From JAUIET01 sp039111475 (GTDB lineage: Bacteria > Pseudomonadota > Gammaproteobacteria > Pseudomonadales > JAUIET01), in assembly GCA_039111475.1 (NCBI GenBank), contig JBCCIP010000016.1, positions 1-64,000 on the forward strand: a stretch of DNA of 64,000 bases. The letters run 5' to 3'. Below are positions 8,045 to 16,900 of this stretch, piece by piece (within the stretch, counting starts at the first letter, position 1; each line of letters starts with the position of its first letter). The notes below the pieces were generated by a model. The model worked only from the letters and a program-made list of their open reading frames with translations. It was not told where the DNA came from and searched no databases. A program made the position numbers and the translations under genes.

Positions 8045-9508
8045 CTACGCTCCTATCGCGATGGTCTTGGTTTCAAGATATTCCTCGAAACCCTCCACGC
8101 CCATCTCTCTACCGATGCCACTTTGCTTGTATCCGCCAAATGGTGCATCAGAGCCGTAGAAATTCCCACCATTCACATTAATGGTTCCAGTACGAATACG
8201 CCTGGCAACCGCAAGTGCTCGTTCCTCACTGGCAGACCAAACACTGCCTGACAAGCCGAATTCAGAATCGTTGGCGATACGAACAGCATCGTCATCATCG
8301 TCATAAGCAATTACCGACAGCACTGGACCAAATACTTCTTCGCGCGCGATGCGCATATCGTTTGTCACATCCACAAACACGGTTGGCTCTATGTAATAAC
8401 CCTTCTCCGGCTGTACCGGTTTGCCACCGCCCAGCAGCAAACGAGCTCCTTCTGCTTTGCCTATTTCGATGTAAGACAACACTCGGTCGCGCTGCCTTGC
8501 ATTAATCACCGGACCCATAATCTGGCTCTCAGATGATGGGTCACCATATTCAATAAAACCAAAATACGTTTTCAGCAGTTCTTCCACCTCTTCCTGCCTG
8601 GACTTGGGTATCAACAAGCGCGTGTTCAACGCGCAGCCTTGCCCTGCATGGAAGCAGACTGCCAGCGTACTGAGCAGGCTACTGTTAAAGTCAGCGTCAT
8701 CAAGAACAATGTTTGCCGACTTACCGCCCAGCTCCAAAAACACCTTTTTAACAGTCTCTGAGGCCCTGGCCATAATGTGCTTGCCAATTGCTGTGGAGCC
8801 TGTGAAAGACACCATATCAACCCGCGGGTCACACACAAGCTGGTCTCCGACTGCTGCAGGATCTTCTGACGTAATGACATTGAATACGCCGGCTGGTACA
8901 TCGGTACGTTCATGAATAATCCGAGCTAACATGGTTGCCGACCAAGGCGTATCTGGTGCAGCTTTCAAAACAACCGTGCACCCCGCAGCCAACGCCGGAA
9001 TACACTTGGCAAGATTGATCTGCAAAGGCACGTTCCAAGGCGTAATACAGGCCACCACACCAATGGGCTCTTTCTCTACCAACCGCCGGCTTTTACCACC
9101 CATCATTTCCGAGAGGCCAATATCCCGGCTCCAGGCGTAGCTCGCAAGATTGTTCAGGGTGAAATCAATGAAACCAATCGGTATCTCGCACTGTGGACCA
9201 CCCGCACCGCAAATGCCCAGAGGTGCACCGGTTTCAGCGGATATCTCTTGCTTTAATTCGTCCATTGCATCTCGCAAGCCTTCCTGCAATTGGCTAATGC
9301 AACGTAGCCGAAGCTGATGATTAGTGCTCCAGTCCGTTGAATCAAATGCATGCCGCGCGGCTGCAATAGCACTGTCCATATCTTCAGGGCTTGCATCCGC
9401 CACAGTACCAATAATTTCTTCGGTAGCAGGGTTAATATTCGGGTAGGTTTTGCCGCTGGCTGCAGCCTGCAATTCGCCATTGATAAACAATCGATTTTCC
9501 GGATTCAT
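8045..9508 (-). CDS. NAD(P)-dependent aldehyde dehydrogenase
   Basis: The 487-residue protein is a full-length aldehyde dehydrogenase, oxidising an aldehyde to its carboxylic acid. Visible are TPWNVP with catalytic Asn159, the SFTGST loop at 234-239 for the dinucleotide, general base Glu259 in LELGGKS, and nucleophile Cys292 in GQGC. Its ATG overlaps the stop of the upstream dehydrogenase gene (ATGA), and its stop is overlapped by the ribosome binding site of the next SDR, so the genes are translationally coupled. The operon neighbour SDR may supply the aldehyde. A second, distinct aldehyde dehydrogenase lies at 11118-12533. Confidence 0.93.
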   Translation of the reverse strand: MNPENRLFINGELQAAASGKTYPNINPATEEIIGTVADASPEDMDSAIAAARHAFDSTDWSTNHQLRLRCISQLQEGLRDAMDELKQEISAETGAPLGICGAGGPQCEIPIGFIDFTLNNLASYAWSRDIGLSEMMGGKSRRLVEKEPIGVVACITPWNVPLQINLAKCIPALAAGCTVVLKAAPDTPWSATMLARIIHERTDVPAGVFNVITSEDPAAVGDQLVCDPRVDMVSFTGSTAIGKHIMARASETVKKVFLELGGKSANIVLDDADFNSSLLSTLAVCFHAGQGCALNTRLLIPKSRQEEVEELLKTYFGFIEYGDPSSESQIMGPVINARQRDRVLSYIEIGKAEGARLLLGGGKPVQPEKGYYIEPTVFVDVTNDMRIAREEVFGPVLSVIAYDDDDDAVRIANDSEFGLSGSVWSASEERALAVARRIRTGTINVNGGNFYGSDAPFGGYKQSGIGREMGVEGFEEYLETKTIAIGA

Positions 9509-10431
9509 CCTTTTTGCTCAGTGTTTGCAACGACCGGCCTGGATTCATCCTGTGCAAGAAAAACTCGCTCGATTCGCTCACGCAAGTAATCCGCAGTAGG
9601 AAGCTGTATATTGTTATCCGCCGCAGTGCTTAGCGCACAATCCAGGTCCTTGGTCGCCAGCCGTCCCACCGCACCAAAGTACTTCTGCATTTGCTCCTCA
9701 TTTGCACCTGCGGCTAGCGCGTTTCGTCCGCTGACGAACATATGCATTTGTTCATTAACCACACCATTCGACAAACCTACTTCTCGTAAAGTATCGACAG
9801 ACAAGCCAGCCGAATCCGCCAATCGAGTCGCTTCCGCCATCAATACAAACTCGCCATACTGAATAAAGTTATTACACAGTTTCAGTGCGATACCAGAACC
9901 AAGCGCACCCGCATGCACAATTTTCTCAGCCGACGTTTCAAACACGGGACGACACCTATCTAGCACTGCTGCTTCGCCTCCCACCATATAACAAAGCGTG
10001 CCATCTGCGGCTCTGTGTGCTCCGCCAGTAATGGGTGCATCGATGAGATGCAACGATTTCTCAGTTGCATCAGCCGCCCAACGCAGAAGACTTGCCTGGG
10101 TTACTGTGCTGTGAATAGTAATTACTGAATCTGCCGCAGCAACGGATAAAATGCCATCCTCACCGTACAGTAGTTCTTCCACCTGGGTATCATCCCGAAC
10201 ACAAATGCCAATGTGGTCACAAAGCTGTGCTAATTCGGAAACGGTTTTGCAAGCTAGCGCGCCGGCTTGAACCAGCTCATCCATGGCGGGCTGGTAAATA
10301 TCGAAAACATACGTGGTAAATGGCCCGTCTAATAAACGTAACGCAGAAGGTTTGCCAATATTCCCAAGGCCTATATAGCCCACATTTCGTTGCGGCAACG
10401 GTTGTCTCCCATGTAGCCTGTTACTTTGCAA
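9505..10431 (-). CDS. NAD-binding dehydrogenase of the 3-hydroxyisobutyrate dehydrogenase family
   Basis: The 308-residue protein is a beta-hydroxyacid dehydrogenase. It has the Rossmann motif GYIGLGNIG at 18-26, the substrate loop DAPITGG at 131-137 and the catalytic Lys184 in GIALKLCNN. These enzymes oxidise 3-hydroxy acids such as 3-hydroxyisobutyrate, or reduce short keto acids or imines. The start is uncertain: a TTG at 10431 has AGGG about ten bases upstream, while a GTG at 10383 lies immediately before the Rossmann strand. It is the first gene of the five-gene minus-strand run and faces a divergent plus-strand run across a 262-base gap. Confidence 0.88.
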   Translation of the reverse strand: MQSNRLHGRQPLPQRNVGYIGLGNIGKPSALRLLDGPFTTYVFDIYQPAMDELVQAGALACKTVSELAQLCDHIGICVRDDTQVEELLYGEDGILSVAAADSVITIHSTVTQASLLRWAADATEKSLHLIDAPITGGAHRAADGTLCYMVGGEAAVLDRCRPVFETSAEKIVHAGALGSGIALKLCNNFIQYGEFVLMAEATRLADSAGLSVDTLREVGLSNGVVNEQMHMFVSGRNALAAGANEEQMQKYFGAVGRLATKDLDCALSTAADNNIQLPTADYLRERIERVFLAQDESRPVVANTEQKG

Positions 10432-10514
10432 AGCACGAAGCCCTATTCTTGCACGATAATAACATGGTCTAGCAGGCCAATATTCTTACCCAGTCGTTAC
10501 CTTCAATTGCTGGA

Positions 10515-10538
10515 TCAGTTAGTCAGTTAAGGAACTGA
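10515..10538. promoter_or_regulatory. Candidate operator with three TCAGTT half-sites
   Basis: In the gap between the two divergent catabolic gene sets lie the tandem repeats TCAGTTAG (10515-10522) and TCAGTTAA (10523-10530), followed by the inverted copy AACTGA (10533-10538). The second and third form an inverted repeat with six-base arms and a four-base spacer. This is the kind of layout bound by a dimeric repressor or activator. No known regulator consensus is matched and no regulator gene is near, so the function is inference. Confidence 0.35.
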
Positions 10539-10619
10539 GGTGGCGAAACAGATGGCCAGCGGTCTCCAATTCAAACAAATCTTCAGTGATGCAAGTGGGG
10601 AATCTATTGCGATTGTGCA

Positions 10620-10651
10620 TTTACATTCCAAAAACACTACGCTGGTATAAT
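10620..10651 (+). promoter_or_regulatory. Candidate sigma-70 promoter for the plus-strand catabolic genes
   Basis: A perfect TATAAT occurs at 10646-10651, with TTTACA at 10620-10625 as the best -35 match. The 20-base spacer is longer than ideal. It lies about 45 bases before the ATG of the carboxymuconolactone-decarboxylase-like gene. The remainder of the 262-base gap (10432-10693) holds only the repeat described at 10515-10538. Confidence 0.4.
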
Positions 10652-10693
10652 GGAGAGATTCGAAGGTGCACCGTTGCCCGTGGAGACTACTAT

Positions 10694-11080
10694 ATGACCG
10701 ATAAAACCCGACGCGAACGCGGCGAAGAAAAAATCAAAGACGTCTATGCCGGCGATGTAATCACGCCGCCCGAAGGCCACGCCTTCACAGACATAATGCT
10801 GGAAACACTGTTCTCTGAAGTATGGACGAGAGACACCTTATCAATGCGTGACAAACGCATCCTGCTCATTGGCATGATCGCCGCACAAGGTGAACAAGAC
10901 ACCTTCAAGATTCAAATAAAAGCATCCATAAAGCGCGGCGAAACCACACCCGAAGAAATACGCGAGCTGCATCTTTTCATCGCCCAATATTGCGGTTACC
11001 CAAAAGCGGCGAAACTGCTAATGCCAATGGAAGAAGCCATTGCCGAAGCTCAGCAAGATTTAGACAGTGCAGCACTGTGA
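10694..11080 (+). CDS. Carboxymuconolactone decarboxylase family protein
   Basis: The 128-residue product starts at an ATG preceded by GGAG; an in-frame GTG further upstream (10586) would run through the promoter region and is unlikely. The pattern MRDKRILLIGMIAAQGEQDTF near residue 50, then GETTPEEIRELHLFIAQYCGYPKA near 83-106, is that of the all-helical carboxymuconolactone decarboxylase fold. The CxxC-type redox motif of the AhpD branch is absent, so a peroxidase role is unlikely. Family members range from aromatic-ring cleavage product decarboxylases to proteins of unknown role. It leads the plus-strand gene set. Confidence 0.85.
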   Translation: MTDKTRRERGEEKIKDVYAGDVITPPEGHAFTDIMLETLFSEVWTRDTLSMRDKRILLIGMIAAQGEQDTFKIQIKASIKRGETTPEEIRELHLFIAQYCGYPKAAKLLMPMEEAIAEAQQDLDSAAL

Positions 11081-11117
11081 TTGGTTGCTGCAAAAACGAA
11101 TCGCGTGAATCGTGACT

Positions 11118-12533
11118 ATGCAAGCTGACAGTCAGCGCGACTTGCAAGGAGTTTTCGCAAAGCAAAGAACCGCAGAAAAATCTCACAAACCGATGCCACT
11201 GCCGCTACGGCTTGAGCATATTGACAGTTGTATTGCCCTTCTGAAAGAAAACTCAGACGATTTAATAGCCGCCGTGGAGGCCGACTACGGAAGCCGACCC
11301 GGCGCGCTGACACTTATGTATGACATACTTGGCTCAATTTCTTCATTGAGCTACGCTCGAAAACACCTTAAGAAATGGATGCGGCCAGAAACGCGACAAA
11401 CCCCGTTCCCATTTGGCCTAACCGGCGCGAAGGTTCGTATTGATTATCAAGCCAAGGGCGTAATAGGTATTCTCGGTACCTGGAACTTCCCCATTTTCAC
11501 CTTGTTTAGCCCATTGGCCCAAGTCATTGCAGCAGGTAATCGCTGCATATTAAAACCATCTGATGTGGTACCAAGCACAACTGAACTACTGTGCACCTTA
11601 TTGCCACGCTACGTAGATCGTGAGTTCCTTGCCGTTGTTGCCGGCAACGTCAGCGTGTCACAAACGTTTTCAGAGCTACCATTCGATCATCTAGTGCTCA
11701 CGGGCGGTACAGAAGTGGGCAAATCTGTGATGGCGGCCGCCGCTTGCAACTTAACTCCGCTAACCCTGGAGTTGGGTGGAAAATCCCCGGTATTGATCGG
11801 TCGCTCCGCATCTTTGGAAAATACCGTAGAGAAAATCATATTTGCAAAAACTGTTAACAATGGTCAGCTGTGCGTTTCACCTGACTACGTATTCTTACCT
11901 CAAGACCAATTAGATAGTTTTATTGAGGCGTGCCAAAAATATTACGAACTTACTTTTGAGGATTCCTTTTATGAAACTGGCACAATCATCAACGAAAAAC
12001 ATTTCCAAAGAGTAAACTCTTACCTGCGCGATGCGCGTGCCAAAAAAGTAAGAGTGATTGCGCTGGCTGATGCCGAAAGCAAGGTCATCCGCGGTCTGCC
12101 TTTGCACCTCGTTATCGATCCAAGCGATGATTGCCTGATATCGAAGCATGAGATATTTGGTCCTGCAATGATTGTGCGCACTTATCACCAACTGGATGAG
12201 GCTATAGAATTTATAAACGCAGGTGAGAAACCGTTAGCACTTTATTACTTTGGGAAAGACAATCGCGAACAACGCCAGGTGTTGGAGCGCACACGTTCAG
12301 GTGGTGTTACGATAAACCAGATTGCAATGCACCCTGGGGCTGCAGACGCACCGTTCGGAGGAATTGGTGCCAGTGGCATGGGCCAATACCATGGTAAAGA
12401 GGGCTTTCTGGAATTCAGCCATGCCCGTACCGTTTACACGCAGGGGTGGCTTGATCTTTCAGCACTGTTTGGACTACGCGCGCCATTTAACGATAAACTG
12501 CGCAAGAGGCTGCAATCAACTCTGAAGAAATGA
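11118..12533 (+). CDS. Coniferyl-aldehyde dehydrogenase-type aldehyde dehydrogenase
   Basis: From the ATG at 11118 the protein has 471 residues (a GTG two codons earlier is also possible). It belongs to the short class-3-like aldehyde dehydrogenases: GTWNFPIFTLFSPL, LTGGTEVGKSVM, the general base in LELGGKSP, and the nucleophile Cys in NNGQLCVSPDYV (about residue 252). The membrane anchor of the fatty aldehyde enzymes is absent, and the overall pattern fits CalB, which oxidises coniferyl aldehyde to ferulate. A related subfamily acts on other bulky or long aldehydes. It follows the decarboxylase-like gene by 37 bases and so is probably cotranscribed with it. Confidence 0.88.
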   Translation: MQADSQRDLQGVFAKQRTAEKSHKPMPLPLRLEHIDSCIALLKENSDDLIAAVEADYGSRPGALTLMYDILGSISSLSYARKHLKKWMRPETRQTPFPFGLTGAKVRIDYQAKGVIGILGTWNFPIFTLFSPLAQVIAAGNRCILKPSDVVPSTTELLCTLLPRYVDREFLAVVAGNVSVSQTFSELPFDHLVLTGGTEVGKSVMAAAACNLTPLTLELGGKSPVLIGRSASLENTVEKIIFAKTVNNGQLCVSPDYVFLPQDQLDSFIEACQKYYELTFEDSFYETGTIINEKHFQRVNSYLRDARAKKVRVIALADAESKVIRGLPLHLVIDPSDDCLISKHEIFGPAMIVRTYHQLDEAIEFINAGEKPLALYYFGKDNREQRQVLERTRSGGVTINQIAMHPGAADAPFGGIGASGMGQYHGKEGFLEFSHARTVYTQGWLDLSALFGLRAPFNDKLRKRLQSTLKK

Positions 12534-12675
12534 GTAACAAACGTTGGGCAAATGCACTGTTGCAATTCTCACACGATAAAACATTACGGTGCTCTTCCTC
12601 AATCACATAATGCAAAGTATCGTCAGAACTGTCACTAACATCAAAAAACCTTTTTACCTTACCAGGAGCTTGGCT

Positions 12676-13761
12676 TTGCCCAACGGAGACAATGATTTCC
12701 CAACCAGACCAGAACAACTATCACCGGAATACCTCACAGAGTGCTTGCAGAATGTAGGCATTCTTGCAGATGAGTGTGTGTCTGCTATCGAATACCAGTT
12801 GATTGGCACGGGCAAGATGGGCGACAACGCTCGGATTACTCTCAGCTATGATCGACACCTTCTAGGCGCACCTGCTACGGTGATTGCGAAATTTCCTGCC
12901 GAAGATGAGCATGCCAGGGCGATGGCTGGAGCACAGGGCGCGTATTACAACGAGGTTATGTTCTATCGCGATTTGGCGCCTGAGACCAGCATTCGAACAC
13001 CAACAATATTTACCAGTGAACTCAGCGAAGACGGAACCGATTTTCTTCTGCTGATGGAAGACATGGCGCCAGCTGAACCAGGAAGTCAATTAGTGGGCGA
13101 AAGTCTGGAGCACTGCCAAATGGCGATTAAAGAAGCTGCAAAACTGGCCGCTGCCTTTTATGGGCACGATGCTCTCAGCAGCAAAGGCGACCGAGTGTCC
13201 AGCGCCAGAGAGGACGGCGGTGCGTTCGGTCAGGAACTAATGATCCAATATTGGCCTGTCTTTCTCGAGCGCTTCGCAGCTGGTTTGAACCAGCAACAGA
13301 TTAATTTCGGCGCCCATTATGCCAGCCATCATGCGCATTTTGCATCCCGTTTTACAGGCCCCAAAACCATCGCTCACGGTGACTTTCGAAGCGAGAATCT
13401 TCTGTTTGGCCCCCAGTCTATTGCCGTAGTTGATTGGCAGACAGTGTGCGAGTCCAGTGCCATCACTGATATGGCTTACTTTCTGGGTGGCAGCGTAGAT
13501 ACGGAAAACCGTCGGCTTTGGGAAAAACGACTTGTCAAAGACTATAGAGTGGCGCTTGATTTTAACGGTGTTTCACTCAGTGATGATGAATGTTGGGACC
13601 TATACCGAGAGTACTCAATGCACGGTTTGATGATCACTGTACTCGGGGCATGTTTTAGTTCGCCGGGTGAGCGCAGCAATAAGATGTTTTTGGCTATGAT
13701 TCAACGACATTTGCAACACTGCATTGATGTTGGTGCTCACGAGTTTCTGCCATCTGCCTGA
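12676..13761 (+). CDS. EcKinase-like / aminoglycoside-phosphotransferase fold protein
   Basis: I place the start at the TTG at 12676 because AGGAG lies exactly 7 bases before it; the frame also offers an ATG at 12610 without a ribosome binding site. The 361-residue product shows the kinase-like fold of the ecdysteroid kinase group: a nucleotide-binding N-lobe with VIAKFP, the hinge FLLLMEDMAP, the catalytic loop HGDFRSENLLF and the metal motif VVDWQ. The His-Gly-Asp and the following Asn and Asp expected for phosphotransfer are all present. Members phosphorylate small hydroxylated molecules such as ecdysteroids. In this context a hydroxylated steroid or isoprenoid is a natural guess, not shown by sequence. 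Confidence 0.82.
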   Translation: MPNGDNDFPTRPEQLSPEYLTECLQNVGILADECVSAIEYQLIGTGKMGDNARITLSYDRHLLGAPATVIAKFPAEDEHARAMAGAQGAYYNEVMFYRDLAPETSIRTPTIFTSELSEDGTDFLLLMEDMAPAEPGSQLVGESLEHCQMAIKEAAKLAAAFYGHDALSSKGDRVSSAREDGGAFGQELMIQYWPVFLERFAAGLNQQQINFGAHYASHHAHFASRFTGPKTIAHGDFRSENLLFGPQSIAVVDWQTVCESSAITDMAYFLGGSVDTENRRLWEKRLVKDYRVALDFNGVSLSDDECWDLYREYSMHGLMITVLGACFSSPGERSNKMFLAMIQRHLQHCIDVGAHEFLPSA

Positions 13762-13860
13762 GCGATTACAGCAGCTGTGCAGTGGTTCGGTCTTAATAGA
13801 GTGAATGCTACAATCTTCTTTTTGACAACATATTGCAAAACCTAAACAAGGGAGCCGTCA

Positions 13861-14991
13861 ATGGGGCCACTGACAGGAATGACTTTTATAGAGATGGCGG
13901 GCATTGGACCTGGCCCTTTTGCGGGCATGCTGTTTGCTGATATGGGCGCAAAAGTCATTAGCGTTGATCGCAGTAGCAAACCCGGTGGCGTGCTGCCTAC
14001 TGATATCACCCGTCGCGGTAAATACAGTATTGCGCTCAATCTTAAGAGTGCGCAGGGTATTGAAGTTTTAATGCAACTGATAGAGTCAGCCGATGCTGTG
14101 TTTGAAGGGTTTCGCCCCGGGGTAATGGAACGGCTGGGTTTGGGCCCGGAAGTCTGCCTTTCTCGCAATCCCAAGCTGGTTTACGGGCGCATGACCGGCT
14201 GGGGTCAAACCGGCCCTCTTTCTCAGGCGGCAGGCCACGACATCAATTATATTTCCTTGAGCGGTGTTTTACACGCTATTGGGCGAGCTGGTGAGCGTCC
14301 TGTACCACCGCTTAATCTGGTGGGAGACTATGGCGGTGGCGCTATGTTTCTAGTAGCCGGCATGTTCGCCGCGCTCTTGCAAGCACAACGTAGTGGTGAA
14401 GGCCAGGTGGTGGATGCCGCTATGACTGAAGGGTCTTCTTTGCTGATGTCTATGTTTCACTCGTTTATGAATATTGATGCTTGGACAACCGAACGGGGCG
14501 ATAACATTCTTGATGGAGCCGCGCATTTTTATGATACGTATGAGACATCCGATGGTGGCTTTGTGTCTATTGGTTCGATAGAACCACAGTTTTATCATCT
14601 GCTCATTGAAAAGGCGGGGCTGGATCCGAATACCTTTTCCGATCAACACAATAAATCATTGTGGCCGGATCTTAAAACGCGGCTGGCCAAGGTAATAAAA
14701 ACGAAAACGCGGGATGAGTGGTGCAAGATAATGGAAGGGTCTGATGTCTGTTTTGCGCCAGTACTGGATATGCTTGAGGCGCAGTCGCACACTCACAATG
14801 TTGATCGAAAAGCGTTTATAGAAGTCGATGGACATAGCCAACCCGGTCCTGCGCCACGATTTAGTGCTACGCCTAGCGGTGTTGAGTTTGGTATGCATGA
14901 GGCCGGTGCTGATACGGATGACATACTTAGGGCGCTCGGCTATAGTGGTGACGACGTAATGAACCTGCGCGCAAAAGGCGCGTTGACCTAA
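13861..14991 (+). CDS. Alpha-methylacyl-CoA racemase (CaiB/BaiF family)
   Basis: The 376-residue protein starts at an ATG with GGGAG six bases upstream. It begins PLTGMTFIEMAGIGPGPF, the typical racemase N-terminus, and has GQTGP at 115-119. The three residues known from the mycobacterial racemase (His126, Asp156, Glu241) occur at exactly the same numbers here: GHDINY, GDYGGG and IEPQFY. This supports racemisation of (2R)- and (2S)-methylacyl-CoA thioesters rather than simple CoA transfer. That step is needed before beta-oxidation of steroid side chains and methyl-branched isoprenoid acids. It follows the phosphotransferase gene by 99 bases. Confidence 0.93.
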   Translation: MGPLTGMTFIEMAGIGPGPFAGMLFADMGAKVISVDRSSKPGGVLPTDITRRGKYSIALNLKSAQGIEVLMQLIESADAVFEGFRPGVMERLGLGPEVCLSRNPKLVYGRMTGWGQTGPLSQAAGHDINYISLSGVLHAIGRAGERPVPPLNLVGDYGGGAMFLVAGMFAALLQAQRSGEGQVVDAAMTEGSSLLMSMFHSFMNIDAWTTERGDNILDGAAHFYDTYETSDGGFVSIGSIEPQFYHLLIEKAGLDPNTFSDQHNKSLWPDLKTRLAKVIKTKTRDEWCKIMEGSDVCFAPVLDMLEAQSHTHNVDRKAFIEVDGHSQPGPAPRFSATPSGVEFGMHEAGADTDDILRALGYSGDDVMNLRAKGALT

Positions 14992-15015
14992 GGCTGTATG
15001 TTATGGACTGTCGGG

Positions 15016-15027
15016 GGCATTAATGCC
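15016..15027. repeat. 12-base palindrome before the secreted-protein gene
   Basis: GGCATTAATGCC is a perfect palindrome ending five bases before the GTG start at 15033. It occupies the place of a ribosome binding site. It may be an operator or a translational control element; it may also be chance. Confidence 0.3.
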
Positions 15028-15032
15028 ACATT

Positions 15033-16742
15033 GTGCGATTCTACTGCTTGGACTTTGGCGGTTCACTTATTAAATCTTTAGTCTCTTCCAGCGTCGGTAT
15101 TGTATTCGCAATGCTAGGCAATGTCTGCTTTGCAGCGGTGGAGGCCCAGCTGCCTGACAAAAATGCAACGCAGATCAGCAGTACCACTGTACTGCCAAGT
15201 GTCAATCCATGGCTGGCTAAGAGTGCCTATCCAATTTCGCATCACAACGCCGCGCAAACTGATGTCACGTTGGTAGACGGGCCGAGAATAAGCAAGCAAC
15301 TGACGCATGACGATGCGCGGTATGTGCCACTTTTGTGGTGTTCAGCGCCTACCTATAAGCACGTTAAGGGCGGTACGGTAGTGATCGCTTCGAATCCTCT
15401 GGGAATTATGAAAATACGCGCCACCGGCGAAGACTTCAGCATGATTTCAAATGTTGCCTACCCCGGCCGAGAGGACGTGCACGCCGAGGTTAGCGACGAC
15501 GACATTCTGAAAGTAATGCGTGATATCGACGAGAAAAGACATAACAAACAAGACATTCTACTTCTGTTAAACAGCTGGTGGATGTATTGGAAGCTCAATA
15601 TCAACATGCGCACCATGCCATCAGGCGCTTACGCGATTATTGATAAAGACGGTTATCACTACGCAGCGTACGACAAATACCACTTGGTCAAGTCGTTTGA
15701 CAACAATGATGTGGATGCACCTTTGCTGCCAGTAAAGAGTGCGAATATTGTTGAGCAACTACCTGATGACGTGGCCGATAGTGTGGAGAAAATCCTGGGT
15801 TTAACCATGACCTACGATGGTCATCTCGTTGCTGCCGCAAATGGTGTTGTCATGATCGCGGACCGCGAATTAAATCTCAAAGATTATGTGGCCTTCCCCG
15901 CAGAGCACGTAGAGAACTCGGTGGCTGTGGATGCAGACAACGGAATTTTTGTTGTGACGTCGAAAGCCATGCACAAGCTCAACTGGAATGGTGAATCACT
16001 CGCCCACGGGGACCAGCCGGGTGCATGGACATCCGCCTACGACGTAATGGCTGAAGGCGAGGCGCAAGCCATGGGGGCAGCATCACACGGCTCTGGCACC
16101 ACGCCTGCCTTGCTCGGTTTTGGAGACGACGAAGATAAGCTCGTGATCATTTCTGATGGCAGTCCGGACGGGGCGCAAATAGTGGCGTTCTGGCGTGATG
16201 AAATTCCCACCGAGTTCGAACAACGTGCTGGCACCAAATCGCGGCGTATCGCCGATCAGATTCGCCTGTCCATTAGCGACACAACGATCGAGGCCTGCCC
16301 TGTTGTATATGGCAATGGCATTCTTGTCGTAAACAGCACATATCCAGAACCTGGCCCAATCTCAATGGATTTAATCAGTAACGCTTTTTTGGCCGGTACT
16401 ACGCGCAAGGCACCACGCGGCATTCAAAAATACGAGTGGAACAGTGACACTCGCAAACTGGAGGAGAGCTGGTCTATGCCTGACGTAGACAACACAGATT
16501 GGATGCCACCTGCTGTATCAGCCGCCAACGGTTTGGTGTACATTGCTAATAAACGCAACGATGTTTACGAGTACTTCGCGGCTGATTGGATAACAGGTGA
16601 GGTAAAGGCGGTGTGGCCTTTTCCTGACAATTCCGTGTTATGGAACACATGGGGCGGCATTACCGTTTTTCTTGAAGACGGTGATTTTCTGCTAGGCGGC
16701 TTTTTCGCGTTGAAGCGTTTCAACACCGGTGGTTTACGTTAA
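15033..16742 (+). CDS. Secreted protein of unknown function, possible beta-propeller
   Basis: I do not recognise the family. The frame starts at a GTG and gives 569 residues. The N-terminal hydrophobic stretch SLVSSSVGIVFAMLGNVCFA ends in a plausible signal peptidase site near residue 34, so export is likely. The body is rich in short beta-type repeats such as GGTVVIASNPLGIMKI, GHLVAAANGVVMIADREL, NGIFVVTSKAMHKLNW, NGLVYIANKRNDVYEY, spaced as in propeller blades, with aromatic residues at blade ends. No PQQ or metal motif is clear. It lies 41 bases downstream of the racemase gene and 158 before modA. A role as a periplasmic oxidase or binding protein for the catabolic substrate is speculation. 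Confidence 0.65.
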   Translation: MRFYCLDFGGSLIKSLVSSSVGIVFAMLGNVCFAAVEAQLPDKNATQISSTTVLPSVNPWLAKSAYPISHHNAAQTDVTLVDGPRISKQLTHDDARYVPLLWCSAPTYKHVKGGTVVIASNPLGIMKIRATGEDFSMISNVAYPGREDVHAEVSDDDILKVMRDIDEKRHNKQDILLLLNSWWMYWKLNINMRTMPSGAYAIIDKDGYHYAAYDKYHLVKSFDNNDVDAPLLPVKSANIVEQLPDDVADSVEKILGLTMTYDGHLVAAANGVVMIADRELNLKDYVAFPAEHVENSVAVDADNGIFVVTSKAMHKLNWNGESLAHGDQPGAWTSAYDVMAEGEAQAMGAASHGSGTTPALLGFGDDEDKLVIISDGSPDGAQIVAFWRDEIPTEFEQRAGTKSRRIADQIRLSISDTTIEACPVVYGNGILVVNSTYPEPGPISMDLISNAFLAGTTRKAPRGIQKYEWNSDTRKLEESWSMPDVDNTDWMPPAVSAANGLVYIANKRNDVYEYFAADWITGEVKAVWPFPDNSVLWNTWGGITVFLEDGDFLLGGFFALKRFNTGGLR

Positions 16743-16900
16743 GCGCGCTGCAAGCATCAGCCGACGACCATTGGTACATCGCGGGACTACCTCATAGGTG
16801 TCATTTGTGGTGCATAAAGGCCGTCGCTTGCTGGATACAGTAGCTCGGGCTCTAGCCTGACTATTGAGTTAGCAGGCCACATAGCTCAGACTACGGCGCC

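Noticed and set aside
16743..16900. Possible molybdenum cofactor riboswitch or ModE operator before modA
   Set aside because: No ModE-type palindrome and no recognisable riboswitch core could be found by eye.
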